DNA from: Collinsella aerofaciens
GTDB lineage: Bacteria; Actinomycetota; Coriobacteriia; Coriobacteriales; Coriobacteriaceae
Length of the DNA stretch: 64,000 nt
Direction: 5' to 3'
Assembly: GCF_028209885.1 (NCBI RefSeq)
Contig: NZ_JAQLEM010000003.1
Location: 43,058-107,057, forward strand
The position numbers were made by a program, and so were the translations under genes. The notes beneath the pieces are model-generated. The model was not told the origin of the DNA. It saw nothing but the letters and a program-made list of their open reading frames with translations, and ran no database searches. Shown one piece after another: positions 1 through 9,610 of the stretch. How positions within the stretch are numbered: the stretch's first letter is position 1; each line of letters opens with the position of its first letter.

Positions 1-1357
1 CCAGCACGCGCTCCATGCAATCCTCCACCGCGTTGAGCGTCACGAGCTCCTGCGGCACCACGGCGGACGTGCGGTTACGCACACGCGCCACAAACTCGAG
101 CGTCGACAGGTATACGTCACCAAAGGGCGCATAATCGCCCTGGTAGCCACCGCAAAGCGCGGGCGCCGCCAGCGCGTACTCAGTTTTGGACAGTGGGCTC
201 AACGCCATCGCACCCAGCTCGAGCGCCGTATCCTCCAGCATGAGGCCCAGCGTACGCGAGCGCAGGCGCTCGGCGTCGCCCGCCGACACATCGCGGTCGA
301 GCACACGCGCGGCATCCGGCGCATCACGCTCAACCGTGCGAATATGCAGGCGTTCGGCAATGGCGCGAACGGCGGCACAGCGGGCAGCCTCGGCCTCCTC
401 CTGCGCCGGCGTAAAGATATGGTTGCGCCCCAGCACCAGGCCAATTACGTTACGCGGACCCAGAGCGTCAACGGCCAGCGCCGCCAGCAGGGATGACGGC
501 AGGTCACCCTCGAGTGCCACCACAGCACGCGACGCACCGTGGGCCCGAGCGTTGTCGCGCACGGCGAGCACCAGCGCCTGCCACAACCACTCCTCGGAAC
601 GGAACTCGGGCAGTTCGTGATCTTCCAGGGCATCGAGCATCACGCCGCGCTGAATCTCCTGAACCAGCAGGCTCTCCTCAAAACACGGCGCCTGGGCCAC
701 CACGCGACCGCAGTCGTCGAGCACAAACGAACCGCCGGTATACACCGACTCGTCATAGGCACCGACCGGCGCCATGCAGGCAAACCACACGCTGCGCTTG
801 GATGCGATCTTGCGGTAGGCGCCGCTGCGAACGGCGGCAATGGCGGCAGTCTCGCGGTCGGTCATGTCAAACGCGTTGAATTGGAAATACGCGATGAGGT
901 CGACGCCGGTCGGCAACATCTCGAGCTCGCGGTCCAAGTCAAAAATCACGGCGATGCGCACGCCGTCCACGTCGAACACCGGCGGCGCCCAACGCGTGTC
1001 GTTGTTCTCGCCACGCTGCAGGGCAATGCTCGAACGCGCCGGCACCACATGACCGTCCTTGAGCATCATGTAGTCGAGCAGCGGCTGGCCCTCAAACGAA
1101 ACCGCCGCGGGCACGATGCAGATCATGTCAAGCTCCTGGATACGCTCGGCGACACCAGTCAAACCGGCAAGCACGTCGTGCTCAAAGTCGGCAGCGCCCA
1201 CCAGGCCACCGGGCATGGCGCCCATAAAGAGCGGAGCCGGAACGCACAGCACGCGCGCCCCGCGCTCGTGGGCCAGACGAGCCTGGTCCTCGATGCGGCC
1301 GCAAATGCCCTCAATATCACCCAGGCGCATATCGATCTGTGCAAGCGCGAGCTTCAT
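1..1357 (-). CDS. NAD+ synthetase-like two-domain protein, 3' truncated by window, catalytic motifs degenerate
   Basis: The first 452 codons are visible; glutamine-dependent NAD+ synthetases usually have about 540-680 residues, so the C-terminus lies outside. The layout fits the family: a nitrilase-fold glutaminase-like half (about residues 1-260), then an ATP-pyrophosphatase-like half. The later NAD-synthase signature is recognisable (LSKTEYALAAPALCGG, then YQGDYAPFGDV). The active-site motifs are altered by eye alignment. The glutaminase Glu of the 'PEL' motif is Ala41 (VPAPLF), the Lys region reads PARSSIAL with no Lys, and the Cys of 'ICED' is Phe139 (AVIFDLD). The P-loop SGGxDS of the synthetase reads EGDLPS at 283-288. 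It may be a non-catalytic paralogue or a protein with changed function; that is inference. It starts at ATG 1357, upstream (minus direction) of nothing else in the window. Confidence 0.75.
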   Translation of the reverse strand, partial: MKLALAQIDMRLGDIEGICGRIEDQARLAHERGARVLCVPAPLFMGAMPGGLVGAADFEHDVLAGLTGVAERIQELDMICIVPAAVSFEGQPLLDYMMLKDGHVVPARSSIALQRGENNDTRWAPPVFDVDGVRIAVIFDLDRELEMLPTGVDLIAYFQFNAFDMTDRETAAIAAVRSGAYRKIASKRSVWFACMAPVGAYDESVYTGGSFVLDDCGRVVAQAPCFEESLLVQEIQRGVMLDALEDHELPEFRSEEWLWQALVLAVRDNARAHGASRAVVALEGDLPSSLLAALAVDALGPRNVIGLVLGRNHIFTPAQEEAEAARCAAVRAIAERLHIRTVERDAPDAARVLDRDVSAGDAERLRSRTLGLMLEDTALELGAMALSPLSKTEYALAAPALCGGYQGDYAPFGDVYLSTLEFVARVRNRTSAVVPQELVTLNAVEDCMERVL

Positions 1358-1395
1358 GGCCCAGCCCTTTCCGTCGTAAACCATCGAAATCGTAG

Positions 1396-1429
1396 TAAAA
1401 GCGCCGGCCGCATAATGCAGCCGGCGCTT
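1396..1429 (-). terminator. intrinsic terminator after the superoxide reductase gene
   Basis: Arms AAGCGCCGGC (1399-1408) and GCCGGCGCTT (1420-1429) pair perfectly. Read on the minus strand, a short T run follows the second arm. It lies between the superoxide reductase stop and the NAD-synthetase-like start, so the two genes are probably separate transcripts. Confidence 0.7.
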
Positions 1430-1474
1430 GCATGTGCATATGCTAGCTATGATACCCCGAGCGGGGGCGCGCTC

Positions 1475-1837
1475 CTAGAATGTCGCGGACCACAGCCCGT
1501 GCAGGTTGCAGTAGGCATAGACGGTACCGGTCTTGGAGCCGCCCGCGAAAAACGTCGCGGGTTTCATGCCGGGCTCAAGGTAATGGACCTCTAAGCGGCC
1601 CTCGGCCTCAAGCGCGATCCACTCAATGTAGTGCTCGGGCAGGCTGGGGTGCTCGACCGAGCCAACGCGTGCGCGAATCACGTGACCGTCGCGCTCGGTC
1701 TCGACAACAGGCACGTGTTTCTCGTGCGCCGCGTCCTCAGTGTTTGCAGTCAGTTCCGTGCAACCGGCAGGGGTCGCAACGTCGTCGCCAAGGGCGGCAA
1801 TGAGCTTACCGTCGAGGTCCTTAAAGAATTTCGCCAT
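1475..1837 (-). CDS. superoxide reductase (desulfoferrodoxin/neelaredoxin family) without the Dx centre
   Basis: This 120-residue protein should reduce superoxide to hydrogen peroxide in the cytoplasm without making oxygen, a typical defence of anaerobes. The catalytic Fe(His)4Cys centre II is visible: EKHVP, EHPSLPEHYIEW and YCNLHGLW supply the His and Cys ligands. Classical desulfoferrodoxin has a rubredoxin-like N-terminal four-Cys centre I. Here the N-terminal section keeps only one Cys (PAGCTEL), so that iron site is probably lost. ATG 1837 was chosen because AAGGAG lies just upstream. An electron donor such as rubredoxin is not seen nearby. Confidence 0.88.
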   Translation of the reverse strand: MAKFFKDLDGKLIAALGDDVATPAGCTELTANTEDAAHEKHVPVVETERDGHVIRARVGSVEHPSLPEHYIEWIALEAEGRLEVHYLEPGMKPATFFAGGSKTGTVYAYCNLHGLWSATF

Positions 1838-2002
1838 GATGTTCTCCTTTGCTGATGTGCCAATGTTCTTGATGGTTCTTATGCCCAAAGGCAGACAAAC
1901 CATCCACGGCATTGCAAATGAACACATAACGGATTAGGCAAGCGGTCGAGCCAAAATGCGTCGACCGTCCTGCCCACCCCAGCAGCCCCACCCCGCGCGC
2001 AG

Positions 2003-5000
2003 TTAGCGCCCGTCGCCGCCGAGCAGTGCCAAAACATCCTCGCGGGTAAACAGCGCCGAGGAGATGCCATCGCCGCCGAGCACGCTGTTGACCAGGTCGC
2101 GTTTGGACTCCTGCATCTGCATAATGCGTTCCTCGATCGTGTCCTTGGCGATGAGCTTGTACACGGTCACGGTATGTTGCTGGCCAATACGGTGCGCGCG
2201 GTCGGTCGCCTGATCCTGCGCGGCCACGTTCCACCACGGGTCGTAGTGAATGACCACGTCGGCCGCCGTCAGGTTGAGGCCCACGCCGCCCGCCTTGAGC
2301 GAGATCAGAAACACCGGCACCTCGCCCGCCTGGAACTGCGCGACCATCTTGGCACGGCTCTCCTTGGACGAAGCGCCCGTGAGCTTAAGAAAGCCGATGT
2401 CCTCCTTGGCCAGGCGCTTGCCAATGATATCGAGCATGCCCGTGAACTGGCTGAACAACAGAATGTGGTGCCCGCCGTCGAGCGCACCGTGCACGAGCTC
2501 CATGCAAGCGTCGAGCTTGGCGCTCCCTGCCTTGTAGCCCTCGTAGTGTAGATGCGGGTCGCAGCAGATCTGGCGCAGCTTGGTGAGCTCGGCGAGCACC
2601 TTGAGTTTGTCTTTCTTAAACTCGGATGCCTCGCGGTGCTGCACCTGCTGGGCGATGCGGTCTTGGTTGGCCAGGTAGAGCTTGCGCTGTTCGCCGGTGA
2701 GCTGCGCCATGACGGTGTCTTCGATCTTCTCGGGCAGGTCAGCAACCACGTCTTCCTTGACACGGCGCAGCACAAACGGCGACACGAGCGCTTGCAAGCG
2801 AGCGGCGCTGTCACCCTCGGCGTGCTCGACCGGGCTTTCGAAGCGCTTGGCAAACGACTCGCGCGTGCCAAGCAGGCCCGGCATCAAAAAGTCGAAGATG
2901 CTCCAGAGCTCGGACAGGCGGTTTTCGATGGGCGTTCCCGTCAAGGCAAAGCGCACGCCGGCCGGCAAACGCTTGGCAGCGCGGGCCACCTGCGTGAGCG
3001 GGTTTTTAATGTACTGGGCCTCGTCGAGCACAACGCGGGCAAAGTCCTGCTCGGCATACTCGTCGATATCGCGGCGCATGAGGTCATACGATGTCACGAC
3101 CACGTTATGCTCGTCGGCGCCGGCTATCTGCACGCGGCGCTGCGCTTTGGCGCCCACAATGGCACACACATCGAGCGAAGGCGCAAAGCGCTCCAGCTCG
3201 GCGGTCCAGTTATACACGAGCGACGCAGGACACACCACAAGCGTGGGCTTGGCATCCCCCGCCTCCACGCGCGCCAGGATATGTGCGATCATCTGCAGTG
3301 TTTTGCCCAGGCCCATATCGTCGGCCAAGATCCCGCCGAGGCCCAGGTGCTCGAGCGAGCCGAGCCACTGGTAGCCGTCGACCTGATAGCCGCGCAATGT
3401 GGCTTTGAGCGAGACCGGCACCGTAAAGTCCATCTTGCCGAGCGTATCCAAGCGCTCGACGGTGCGACGGAACGCAGCGTCGCGATCGGCTTCGAGCGCG
3501 GACGTGCGTGCAAGCATGCTATCGACAAACAGGGTGCTCGACGCGGGAAGCGACACGCCGTCGAGCAGATCGACGGCATCGACGCCCAGGTCCTCGGCAA
3601 GACCAAACGCGGCGCGGGCGCCCTCGTCCAGGCGTACGATGTCGCCCGACGTGAGGCGTGCAAACGTCTGGTGGCGCTTGTACGAGTCAAGATAGATGGC
3701 AAGATCTGCCGCCGAAAGACCGCTCGCGCCCAGTTCAACATCGAGCAGGTTGCTCTTGACGGTCGCGCGCACCGAAAGCTTGGGCGCAGGGCGCACCGAG
3801 ATCTGGCGCAGGCGGTCGCTGAGCATGACCTCGCCCAGCTCGGACAGGGCAGACAGGCCCTCGGTCAGCAAGTGGAACAGGCTCTCGTCGTCGCGCTCCT
3901 CAAACGCCAGGCCGCCCTCGTAAAAGTCGAAATACATGGCAGCCGTGTCCATAACGCGAAACTCCGCGACCACGTCGCGCGGCGGCACACCAGGGCGCTG
4001 TTCTTCGAAGGGGCTTCCCGGAGCACCCAGGCTAAAGAGATCTGCCGACCAGTCGCCGTAGGCAACCGTAATCTTGCAGGTTACGAGACCGTCGTCGACA
4101 CCGATTGCCATGGCAAAGCTCGGCTCGGGCGCCACGGTGTCAAGCACGGCGGGAGCGGTGAGGTCAGTGTATTCGCGCAGCACGGGCAGTGCCATGCGAC
4201 AGAATTCGCCCACCTGCTCGGCGGCGATATGGACCGGCGTGCGACAGGGCAGCAGACGCGACAGAAACGGTGCGGCATGCTGGGCAAACGCCGCATCGGC
4301 GCGGCGCGCGCGGTGCGTGTCGACCAGATAGGCAACGTCGCCCGAGACAAAGCAGTACATATCGGCGGGCAGGCGCAAGTCGTAGCTGCCACCGGCCGCC
4401 GGCGCGATCTTGGCGGCAAGGAGCGGCGGTTGTTTTGCCGAGACCTCGTCCTCCCCCACCGGCGACAACTCAACCGCCACCTCGTAGGAACGATGCGTCG
4501 TCGTTCCCCGCGACCAGGCGGGCTCAAAGGAAATGGTCCGGCCACGCAGCAAGTCCAGCATGTATACGATGTCATGCTCGGACAGCGGCAGCTGGCGCTC
4601 GGCGACAAAGCCGCTGCGTGCAAAATCGTACGACGCCGAACGCGAACTCGTGATGTCGCTCAGATACACAACCGTTGCCACAACAAGGTCGAGCAGACGC
4701 ACCGAAACCTCGTCGAAGGCCTCGGGCGCATGGAGGAACGTGAGCTTTTTGCCGTACGAGAACGTGCCGCCGCGCACGTAGGCGGCGGCCATGCCGTCGA
4801 TGTCCTTGACCACGTAGGACACCGAGCCGCAGCGGATGCGAAGCTCGAGCGCCCAGCTAAAGCGGTCGGCAAACAGCGGATTGTAGTACGGCACCAGCGA
4901 GGGCTCCAATACCGCCTTGGGGGCATCGGGGTCGACAGTGCCGGCGAGCTTGCGGCGCATGCCCGCCAACTCATCCATGCGCGCGTCCGAAAGATCGGAG

Positions 5001-5467
5001 AGCGCCTTCATGAGGCTCGGGCTCGTGGGGACGGGCGCCGGGAAGGGAAAGTTAGGGTTGACCGCCGGTGCGGCAGACGCAGGACGCGCGGCTTGCTTAG
5101 GCGCCGCCGTAAACGTGCGAACCGGTGTGCGCAGGCCCTCGACGGGCTCGGCGCCGCTTGCGTCCAGATACGCCAGCGCTGTGGCGATGGCGTGCTTGCA
5201 CATGCCAGGGTAGCGATAGGCAGCGGGGCAATCGCAGTCGTAGTCGATCACCTCGTGCTCGTCCATGTCGAGCGCCACGTGCGTCTTGTACAGGTCGCCG
5301 CGCGAGCCACGCACCGAGCCCTCAACCGTCACATTTTTGGAGAAGCGCGAGCCGCTGTCCTCAATCGACAGCACGGCGCCGTTGAGCATGAGAGAACGCC
5401 CCTTCATAAAGGTGCCGCTCAGCGCCGCCTCTTTCCGGAGCGCCTGCACAAACGTCCCCTGTGCCAT
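2003..5467 (-). CDS. SNF2-family helicase with N-terminal SWIM zinc finger
   Basis: This 1154-residue protein is a superfamily 2 DNA translocase of the bacterial SNF2/HepA-like type. An N-terminal SWIM zinc finger has ligands Cys78, Cys80, Cys90 and His92 (CDCPAAYRYPGMCKH). The ATPase core in the C-terminal 450 residues has Walker A (DDMGLGKT), DEAQ box (VLDEAQYIKNP), motif III (ALTGTPIENRL), the second RecA lobe (LFSQFTGML, SLKAGGVGLNL) and motif VI (QATDRAHRIGQ). The central several hundred residues are poorly characterised, as in relatives. The ATG at 5467 has GGAGG upstream; a TTG at 5479 is a weaker alternative. The likely role is remodelling protein-DNA or transcription complexes; the specific target is unknown. 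Confidence 0.88.
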   Translation of the reverse strand: MAQGTFVQALRKEAALSGTFMKGRSLMLNGAVLSIEDSGSRFSKNVTVEGSVRGSRGDLYKTHVALDMDEHEVIDYDCDCPAAYRYPGMCKHAIATALAYLDASGAEPVEGLRTPVRTFTAAPKQAARPASAAPAVNPNFPFPAPVPTSPSLMKALSDLSDARMDELAGMRRKLAGTVDPDAPKAVLEPSLVPYYNPLFADRFSWALELRIRCGSVSYVVKDIDGMAAAYVRGGTFSYGKKLTFLHAPEAFDEVSVRLLDLVVATVVYLSDITSSRSASYDFARSGFVAERQLPLSEHDIVYMLDLLRGRTISFEPAWSRGTTTHRSYEVAVELSPVGEDEVSAKQPPLLAAKIAPAAGGSYDLRLPADMYCFVSGDVAYLVDTHRARRADAAFAQHAAPFLSRLLPCRTPVHIAAEQVGEFCRMALPVLREYTDLTAPAVLDTVAPEPSFAMAIGVDDGLVTCKITVAYGDWSADLFSLGAPGSPFEEQRPGVPPRDVVAEFRVMDTAAMYFDFYEGGLAFEERDDESLFHLLTEGLSALSELGEVMLSDRLRQISVRPAPKLSVRATVKSNLLDVELGASGLSAADLAIYLDSYKRHQTFARLTSGDIVRLDEGARAAFGLAEDLGVDAVDLLDGVSLPASSTLFVDSMLARTSALEADRDAAFRRTVERLDTLGKMDFTVPVSLKATLRGYQVDGYQWLGSLEHLGLGGILADDMGLGKTLQMIAHILARVEAGDAKPTLVVCPASLVYNWTAELERFAPSLDVCAIVGAKAQRRVQIAGADEHNVVVTSYDLMRRDIDEYAEQDFARVVLDEAQYIKNPLTQVARAAKRLPAGVRFALTGTPIENRLSELWSIFDFLMPGLLGTRESFAKRFESPVEHAEGDSAARLQALVSPFVLRRVKEDVVADLPEKIEDTVMAQLTGEQRKLYLANQDRIAQQVQHREASEFKKDKLKVLAELTKLRQICCDPHLHYEGYKAGSAKLDACMELVHGALDGGHHILLFSQFTGMLDIIGKRLAKEDIGFLKLTGASSKESRAKMVAQFQAGEVPVFLISLKAGGVGLNLTAADVVIHYDPWWNVAAQDQATDRAHRIGQQHTVTVYKLIAKDTIEERIMQMQESKRDLVNSVLGGDGISSALFTREDVLALLGGDGR

Positions 5468-5487
5468 CACTTCCTCCAATCCACGCA

Positions 5488-5614
5488 GGGTAGCTAATTT
5501 GGGACGGGGCTTTTTTAGCTACTCCCATATGTCGGTTGAGATGCATTCCGACCCTAGCTCATTCGCCGTCAGTCAAAGGGTAGCTAAAATAGCCCCGTCC
5601 CAAATTAGCTACCC
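5488..5614. repeat. inverted-repeat element, 34-bp arms
   Basis: Arms at 5488-5521 and 5581-5614 are inverse copies with one mismatch in 34. Each arm contains TAGCTAATTTGGGACGGGGC and ends in a second TAGCTA. The 59-bp centre holds no gene. It fills most of the gap between dnaE and the SNF2 gene. It resembles a REPIN or small MITE; no transposase is linked to it here. Confidence 0.85.
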
Positions 5615-5630
5615 CTCAGCAACGCCGTCC

Positions 5631-8600
5631 CTAGATAACCGTCACGCGGCCCTGATTACCCACGATGGCCTTTGCCTCTGCCAGCAGTGGAATCGAGCGT
5701 GCGTTGACCTTGGCCGGCACCTCGGCACGGAGCACGCGCCCGTCCACCTGCTCGATAAAGATCTCCACGCGGTCGCCGCCCGGGTTGGTGGTGAGCACCG
5801 TGGCAAGACGCGCCATATTGCCCTGGCTAAAGCGGCTGTTGGGGACCATGACCTCAAACACCTTGGGCTTGTTGTTCTCCTCGTTAAGCTCAAGCGGCAC
5901 GATCTCCTGCGCGATGATCTGGTCGCCGCGGTCCGAGCGCTCGAGCTTGCCCTTAATGCGCACAAATGCGTCGGACAGCTGCGCGCCGGTCTCGGGATCG
6001 ACCTCGCCGTACAGATACCCCTCGGCCTCTTTATAGGTCTTGGGGAACACGACAACGGTGGCCTCGCCTTCCATGTCCTCGAGCTGCACGATGCCCATGG
6101 GGTCGCCGTTTTTGGTCACACGCTTGGACACGCTCGAGACCATGCCGGCCCACCACAGCGCCTTACCCTCGGGAATCTCCTGGTTGATGGTACCGCCCGT
6201 GGGGTTTTGCACCTCGTAGCCGGTGTCGATCTGCGAGAACGAGAAGTCGCGCGCTTTGCTAAGTGCATACTCAAACGGGCGCAGCGGGTGGTCCGAGACA
6301 TAGATGCCCAGAACCTCCTTCTCCTGACTCAGCTTAAGGTGGCGGTCCCACTCCTGGCCGTCCGGATCGGGCACGCTGACCTCGAAGCCCGAGCCCTCAA
6401 CGTCGCCAAACATATCGAAGAACGACGTCTGGCCGCTCGCGCGATCCTTCTGGCGCTTCACAGCGGCATCGATGATGTTCTCGGGGTTGTTCTTGTCCAC
6501 AAAGTGCATCATCTGGCGGCGCGGATACCCCGTGGAGTCGAAGGCACCTGCCTTGATCAGCGATTCGATCACGCGACGGTTGGCCTGGCTCGAGTCCACG
6601 CGCTCGACAAAGTCGTGCAGCGTCTTAAACGGACCGCCCGCCTCGCGCTCGGCGATAATCGCCTGCGCCACGCCGGTACCCACGCCGCGGATGCCGGCCA
6701 GACCAAAGCGCACGCCCTCCTTGGTAGCCGTGAACTCGGTACCGGACTCGTTGACATCTGGCGAAAGCACGGGGATGCCGTCGTGACGGCATGCCGAGAC
6801 GTAGTGCACGATCTTGTCGGTCTTGCCCGTATAGGACGTCAGAACGGCCGCCATGTACTCGTGCGGATAGTGCGCCTTGAGCCACGCCGTCTGCATAACC
6901 AGAATGGCGTAGCCGGCAGAGTGCGACTTGTTGAAGGCGTAGGACGCGAACTCGAGAACATCGTCCCAAATCTTCTGGGCGACCTCGCGCGTGTAGTTGT
7001 TCTTGATAGCGCCGTTCATCCAGTGGTCGTAGGTGGTCTCGTCCGAGCCATCCTCCCAGTGGAGCACCGTCGACGTGAGCAGCTTGATCTTTTTCTTAGC
7101 CACGGGCTTACGGATACGCGAGTCCGATTCGCCCTTGGAGAAGCCGCACATCTCGACGGAGATGAGCATAACCTGCTCCTGGTAGACCATAGTGCCGTAG
7201 GTTTCGCCCAGGATGTCGTCCAGACGGTCGTCGTAGGATACGGCCGGCTCCTTGCCGTTCATACGGTTGATGTAGGACGAAACCATGCCGGCGCCCAGCG
7301 GGCCCGGGCGGTACAGAGCGATCAATGCTACGACGTGCTTGTACTCGGTGGGCTTCATGTTCTTGATCGTGGCCGTCATGCCGGCGGACTCGACCTGGAA
7401 GACGCCGGCGGTGTGACCGGAACCCATGAGCTTAAAGATCTCGGGGTCGTCAAAGGGAATCTCTTCCTCTTTGATGTCGATGCCGAAGTTCTTTTTGATG
7501 TTAGCCTTGGCCTTAGAGATAACCGTCAGCGTGCGCAGACCCAGGAAGTCCATCTTGAGCAAGCCCATGTCGGCAACGGTATGACCCTCGTACTGGGTAA
7601 TCTCGACGCCGCCCTTGGTATCGAGCTTGGTGGGTACGTGCTCGTTGACGGGATCGCGGCAGATCAGAACGGCGCACGCGTGCACGCCCTCGCCACGGGT
7701 GAGGCCCTCGATCGAGAGCGCCGTGTCGATGATGCGGCGAGCGTCGTCATCCTTTTTATAGGCCTCGGCAAAGTCGGGGTTAAACAGATCCTCTTTGCCG
7801 GGTTGCTTTTCGAGCACCTGCTTGAGCTTGACCTTGGGGTCGCTCGAGACCATCTTGGACAGGCGCTGGCCCATGTAGACCGGATAGTCCAGCACGCGCG
7901 CGGCGTCGTTGATGGCCTGCTTGGCCTTAATGGTCGAGTAGGTGATGACGTGGGTGACCTTCTCGGGGCCGTAGAGCTGGCGAACGTGCTCCACGACCTC
8001 GAGGCGCCGCTCATCGTCGAAGTCCATATCGATATCGGGCATCTCGGTACGCTGCGGGGACAGGAACCTCTCGAACATCAGGCCGTTCTCGAGCGGGTCG
8101 AACGCGGTGATGTTCATGGCGTAGGCGACGATAGCGCCGGCGGCCGAGCCACGGCCGGGGCCGACGCCGATGCCGTTGTCCTTAGCCCATTGGACGTACT
8201 CGGCAACGATCAAAAAGTAGGCGGCAAAGCCCTTGTCGCAGATGACCTTGTATTCGTACTCAAAGCGCTCTTTGATGTTAACGCCACCGATCTCGCGCGT
8301 AGCCCAGTCGTCGCCATAGTGCTGGCGCAGGCCCTTCTCGCACTCGCGGCGGAACTGGCTCTCGTGCGTCTCGCCGGGATCGAGCAGCGGGAAGCGCGGC
8401 AGGATGATAGAGTCCCAGTCGAGCTCGACGTAGCACTTGTCAGCGATCTCGAGCGTGTTGTCGCAGGCCTCGGGGCAATACGGGAACATCGCCCGCATCT
8501 CCTCCTCGGTCTTCATGTAAAACTCCGAGCCGGTCATGCGCATGCGGTTGGGGTCGTCGACCTTGGCATTCATGCCAATGCACATGATGACGTCCTGCAC

Positions 8601-9434
8601 GGGCGCATCCTCGCGGCGCAGGTAGTGGAAGTCGTTGGTGGCGATGACCTTGACGCCCACCTGTTTTGCAATGTCGATGAGCGTGCGGTCCATCTGCTCG
8701 TCGGTCAGGCCGTTGTCGGTGGTGATGCCGTGTTCCTGGATCTCGATGTAAAAGTCGCCGGGGTCGAAGGTGTCGCGGAAGGTCTCGGCCCACTTGATGG
8801 CGCCCTCCATGTCACCGCGGTCGATGTATTTAGGGATGATGCCCGCGATGCAGGCGCTGGTGCAGATCATGCCCTTGGCGTGGCGGCGCAGGTTGTCGAG
8901 CGTCACGCGCGGCTTGTAGTAAAAGCCCTGCACGGCGGCCTCGGAGACCGTCTGCATCAGGTTGACGTAGCCCTCTTGATCCTTGGCCAGAAGGATCATG
9001 TGGTAGAGCTCGGGCTTGTGGTCGCGGGCAAGGGTCTCGTCCGGCGTAAAGTAGACCTCGCAGCCAAAGATGGGTTTGATGACCAGGGGCGGCTTGAGCT
9101 CGTCGATGTTGCCCTTCTCGTCCCACATGGCCATGTCTTTGACGTACTGGGCATGCTCGCGCGGGTTTGCCTCGGGGTCGGGCTCCACCAGCTCGTCGCG
9201 GCGGTCCTTTTCCAAGAAGGCCTTGTCGTGGCTCCAGGTTTTGTACTCGGGCGTGTTGTGATTGACGGCGTCGCAGGCCAGCGCCAGGTCGGGCACGCCA
9301 TACATGTAGCCGTGGTCGGTAATGGCCACGGCGGGCATGCCCAGCTCTACGGCGCGGTTGACCATATCCTGGATACGGGTTGCGCCGTCGAGCATGGAGA
9401 AAACAGTGTGATTGTGCAGATGGACGAATGCCAT
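5631..9434 (-). CDS. dnaE: DNA polymerase III alpha subunit
   Basis: This 1267-residue protein is the replicative polymerase alpha subunit of the DnaE class. The N-terminal PHP domain has HLHNHTVFSMLDG and ITDHG, with later metal-site motifs IQEHG and NDFHYL. The retained residues suggest that the PHP domain may still bind metal. The polymerase active site shows PDIDMDF near residue 466 and KMDFLG further on, the catalytic Asp residues. FNKSHSAGYA marks the fingers region, and the C-terminal OB fold reads GMVSSVSKRVTKNGDPMG. It is about 100 residues longer than E. coli DnaE, with additions in the PHP domain (roughly residues 60-110) and before the FNKSHS motif. ATG 9434 fits the conserved start MAFVHLHNHT. 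Confidence 0.95.
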   Translation of the reverse strand: MAFVHLHNHTVFSMLDGATRIQDMVNRAVELGMPAVAITDHGYMYGVPDLALACDAVNHNTPEYKTWSHDKAFLEKDRRDELVEPDPEANPREHAQYVKDMAMWDEKGNIDELKPPLVIKPIFGCEVYFTPDETLARDHKPELYHMILLAKDQEGYVNLMQTVSEAAVQGFYYKPRVTLDNLRRHAKGMICTSACIAGIIPKYIDRGDMEGAIKWAETFRDTFDPGDFYIEIQEHGITTDNGLTDEQMDRTLIDIAKQVGVKVIATNDFHYLRREDAPVQDVIMCIGMNAKVDDPNRMRMTGSEFYMKTEEEMRAMFPYCPEACDNTLEIADKCYVELDWDSIILPRFPLLDPGETHESQFRRECEKGLRQHYGDDWATREIGGVNIKERFEYEYKVICDKGFAAYFLIVAEYVQWAKDNGIGVGPGRGSAAGAIVAYAMNITAFDPLENGLMFERFLSPQRTEMPDIDMDFDDERRLEVVEHVRQLYGPEKVTHVITYSTIKAKQAINDAARVLDYPVYMGQRLSKMVSSDPKVKLKQVLEKQPGKEDLFNPDFAEAYKKDDDARRIIDTALSIEGLTRGEGVHACAVLICRDPVNEHVPTKLDTKGGVEITQYEGHTVADMGLLKMDFLGLRTLTVISKAKANIKKNFGIDIKEEEIPFDDPEIFKLMGSGHTAGVFQVESAGMTATIKNMKPTEYKHVVALIALYRPGPLGAGMVSSYINRMNGKEPAVSYDDRLDDILGETYGTMVYQEQVMLISVEMCGFSKGESDSRIRKPVAKKKIKLLTSTVLHWEDGSDETTYDHWMNGAIKNNYTREVAQKIWDDVLEFASYAFNKSHSAGYAILVMQTAWLKAHYPHEYMAAVLTSYTGKTDKIVHYVSACRHDGIPVLSPDVNESGTEFTATKEGVRFGLAGIRGVGTGVAQAIIAEREAGGPFKTLHDFVERVDSSQANRRVIESLIKAGAFDSTGYPRRQMMHFVDKNNPENIIDAAVKRQKDRASGQTSFFDMFGDVEGSGFEVSVPDPDGQEWDRHLKLSQEKEVLGIYVSDHPLRPFEYALSKARDFSFSQIDTGYEVQNPTGGTINQEIPEGKALWWAGMVSSVSKRVTKNGDPMGIVQLEDMEGEATVVVFPKTYKEAEGYLYGEVDPETGAQLSDAFVRIKGKLERSDRGDQIIAQEIVPLELNEENNKPKVFEVMVPNSRFSQGNMARLATVLTTNPGGDRVEIFIEQVDGRVLRAEVPAKVNARSIPLLAEAKAIVGNQGRVTVI

Positions 9435-9535
9435 GTGATGAGCTCCGATGCGGGTTCGTGTTCTGACTGAACGATTTTACCGCACGGCGCGGACGGCACC
9501 CGAACCTAGCCAAACCCACACGGCTCCTCTTGCAG

Positions 9536-9598
9536 TTGCGGTGGAATAGTTCCCGCTTGGGCCACCTGGACCGCAATACAGGAACTATTCCACCGCAA
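9536..9598. repeat. inverted repeat, TTGCGGTG family, copy 1
   Basis: Perfect 18-bp arms TTGCGGTGGAATAGTTCC at 9536-9553 and its inverse at 9581-9598, with 27 bp between. It lies between addA and dnaE. The outer core TTGCGGTGnAATA recurs in the element at 58733-58799, so this is a family rather than a single hairpin. No T-run follows on either strand. Confidence 0.8.
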
Positions 9599-9610
9599 GT
9601 TATCTGAGGG

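Noticed and set aside
2552-9470. Very long plus-strand open frames opposite the SNF2 and dnaE genes
   Set aside because: They are antisense to strongly conserved genes, have low-complexity Arg/His/Val-rich translations and no ribosome binding sites; they are by-products of high GC content.
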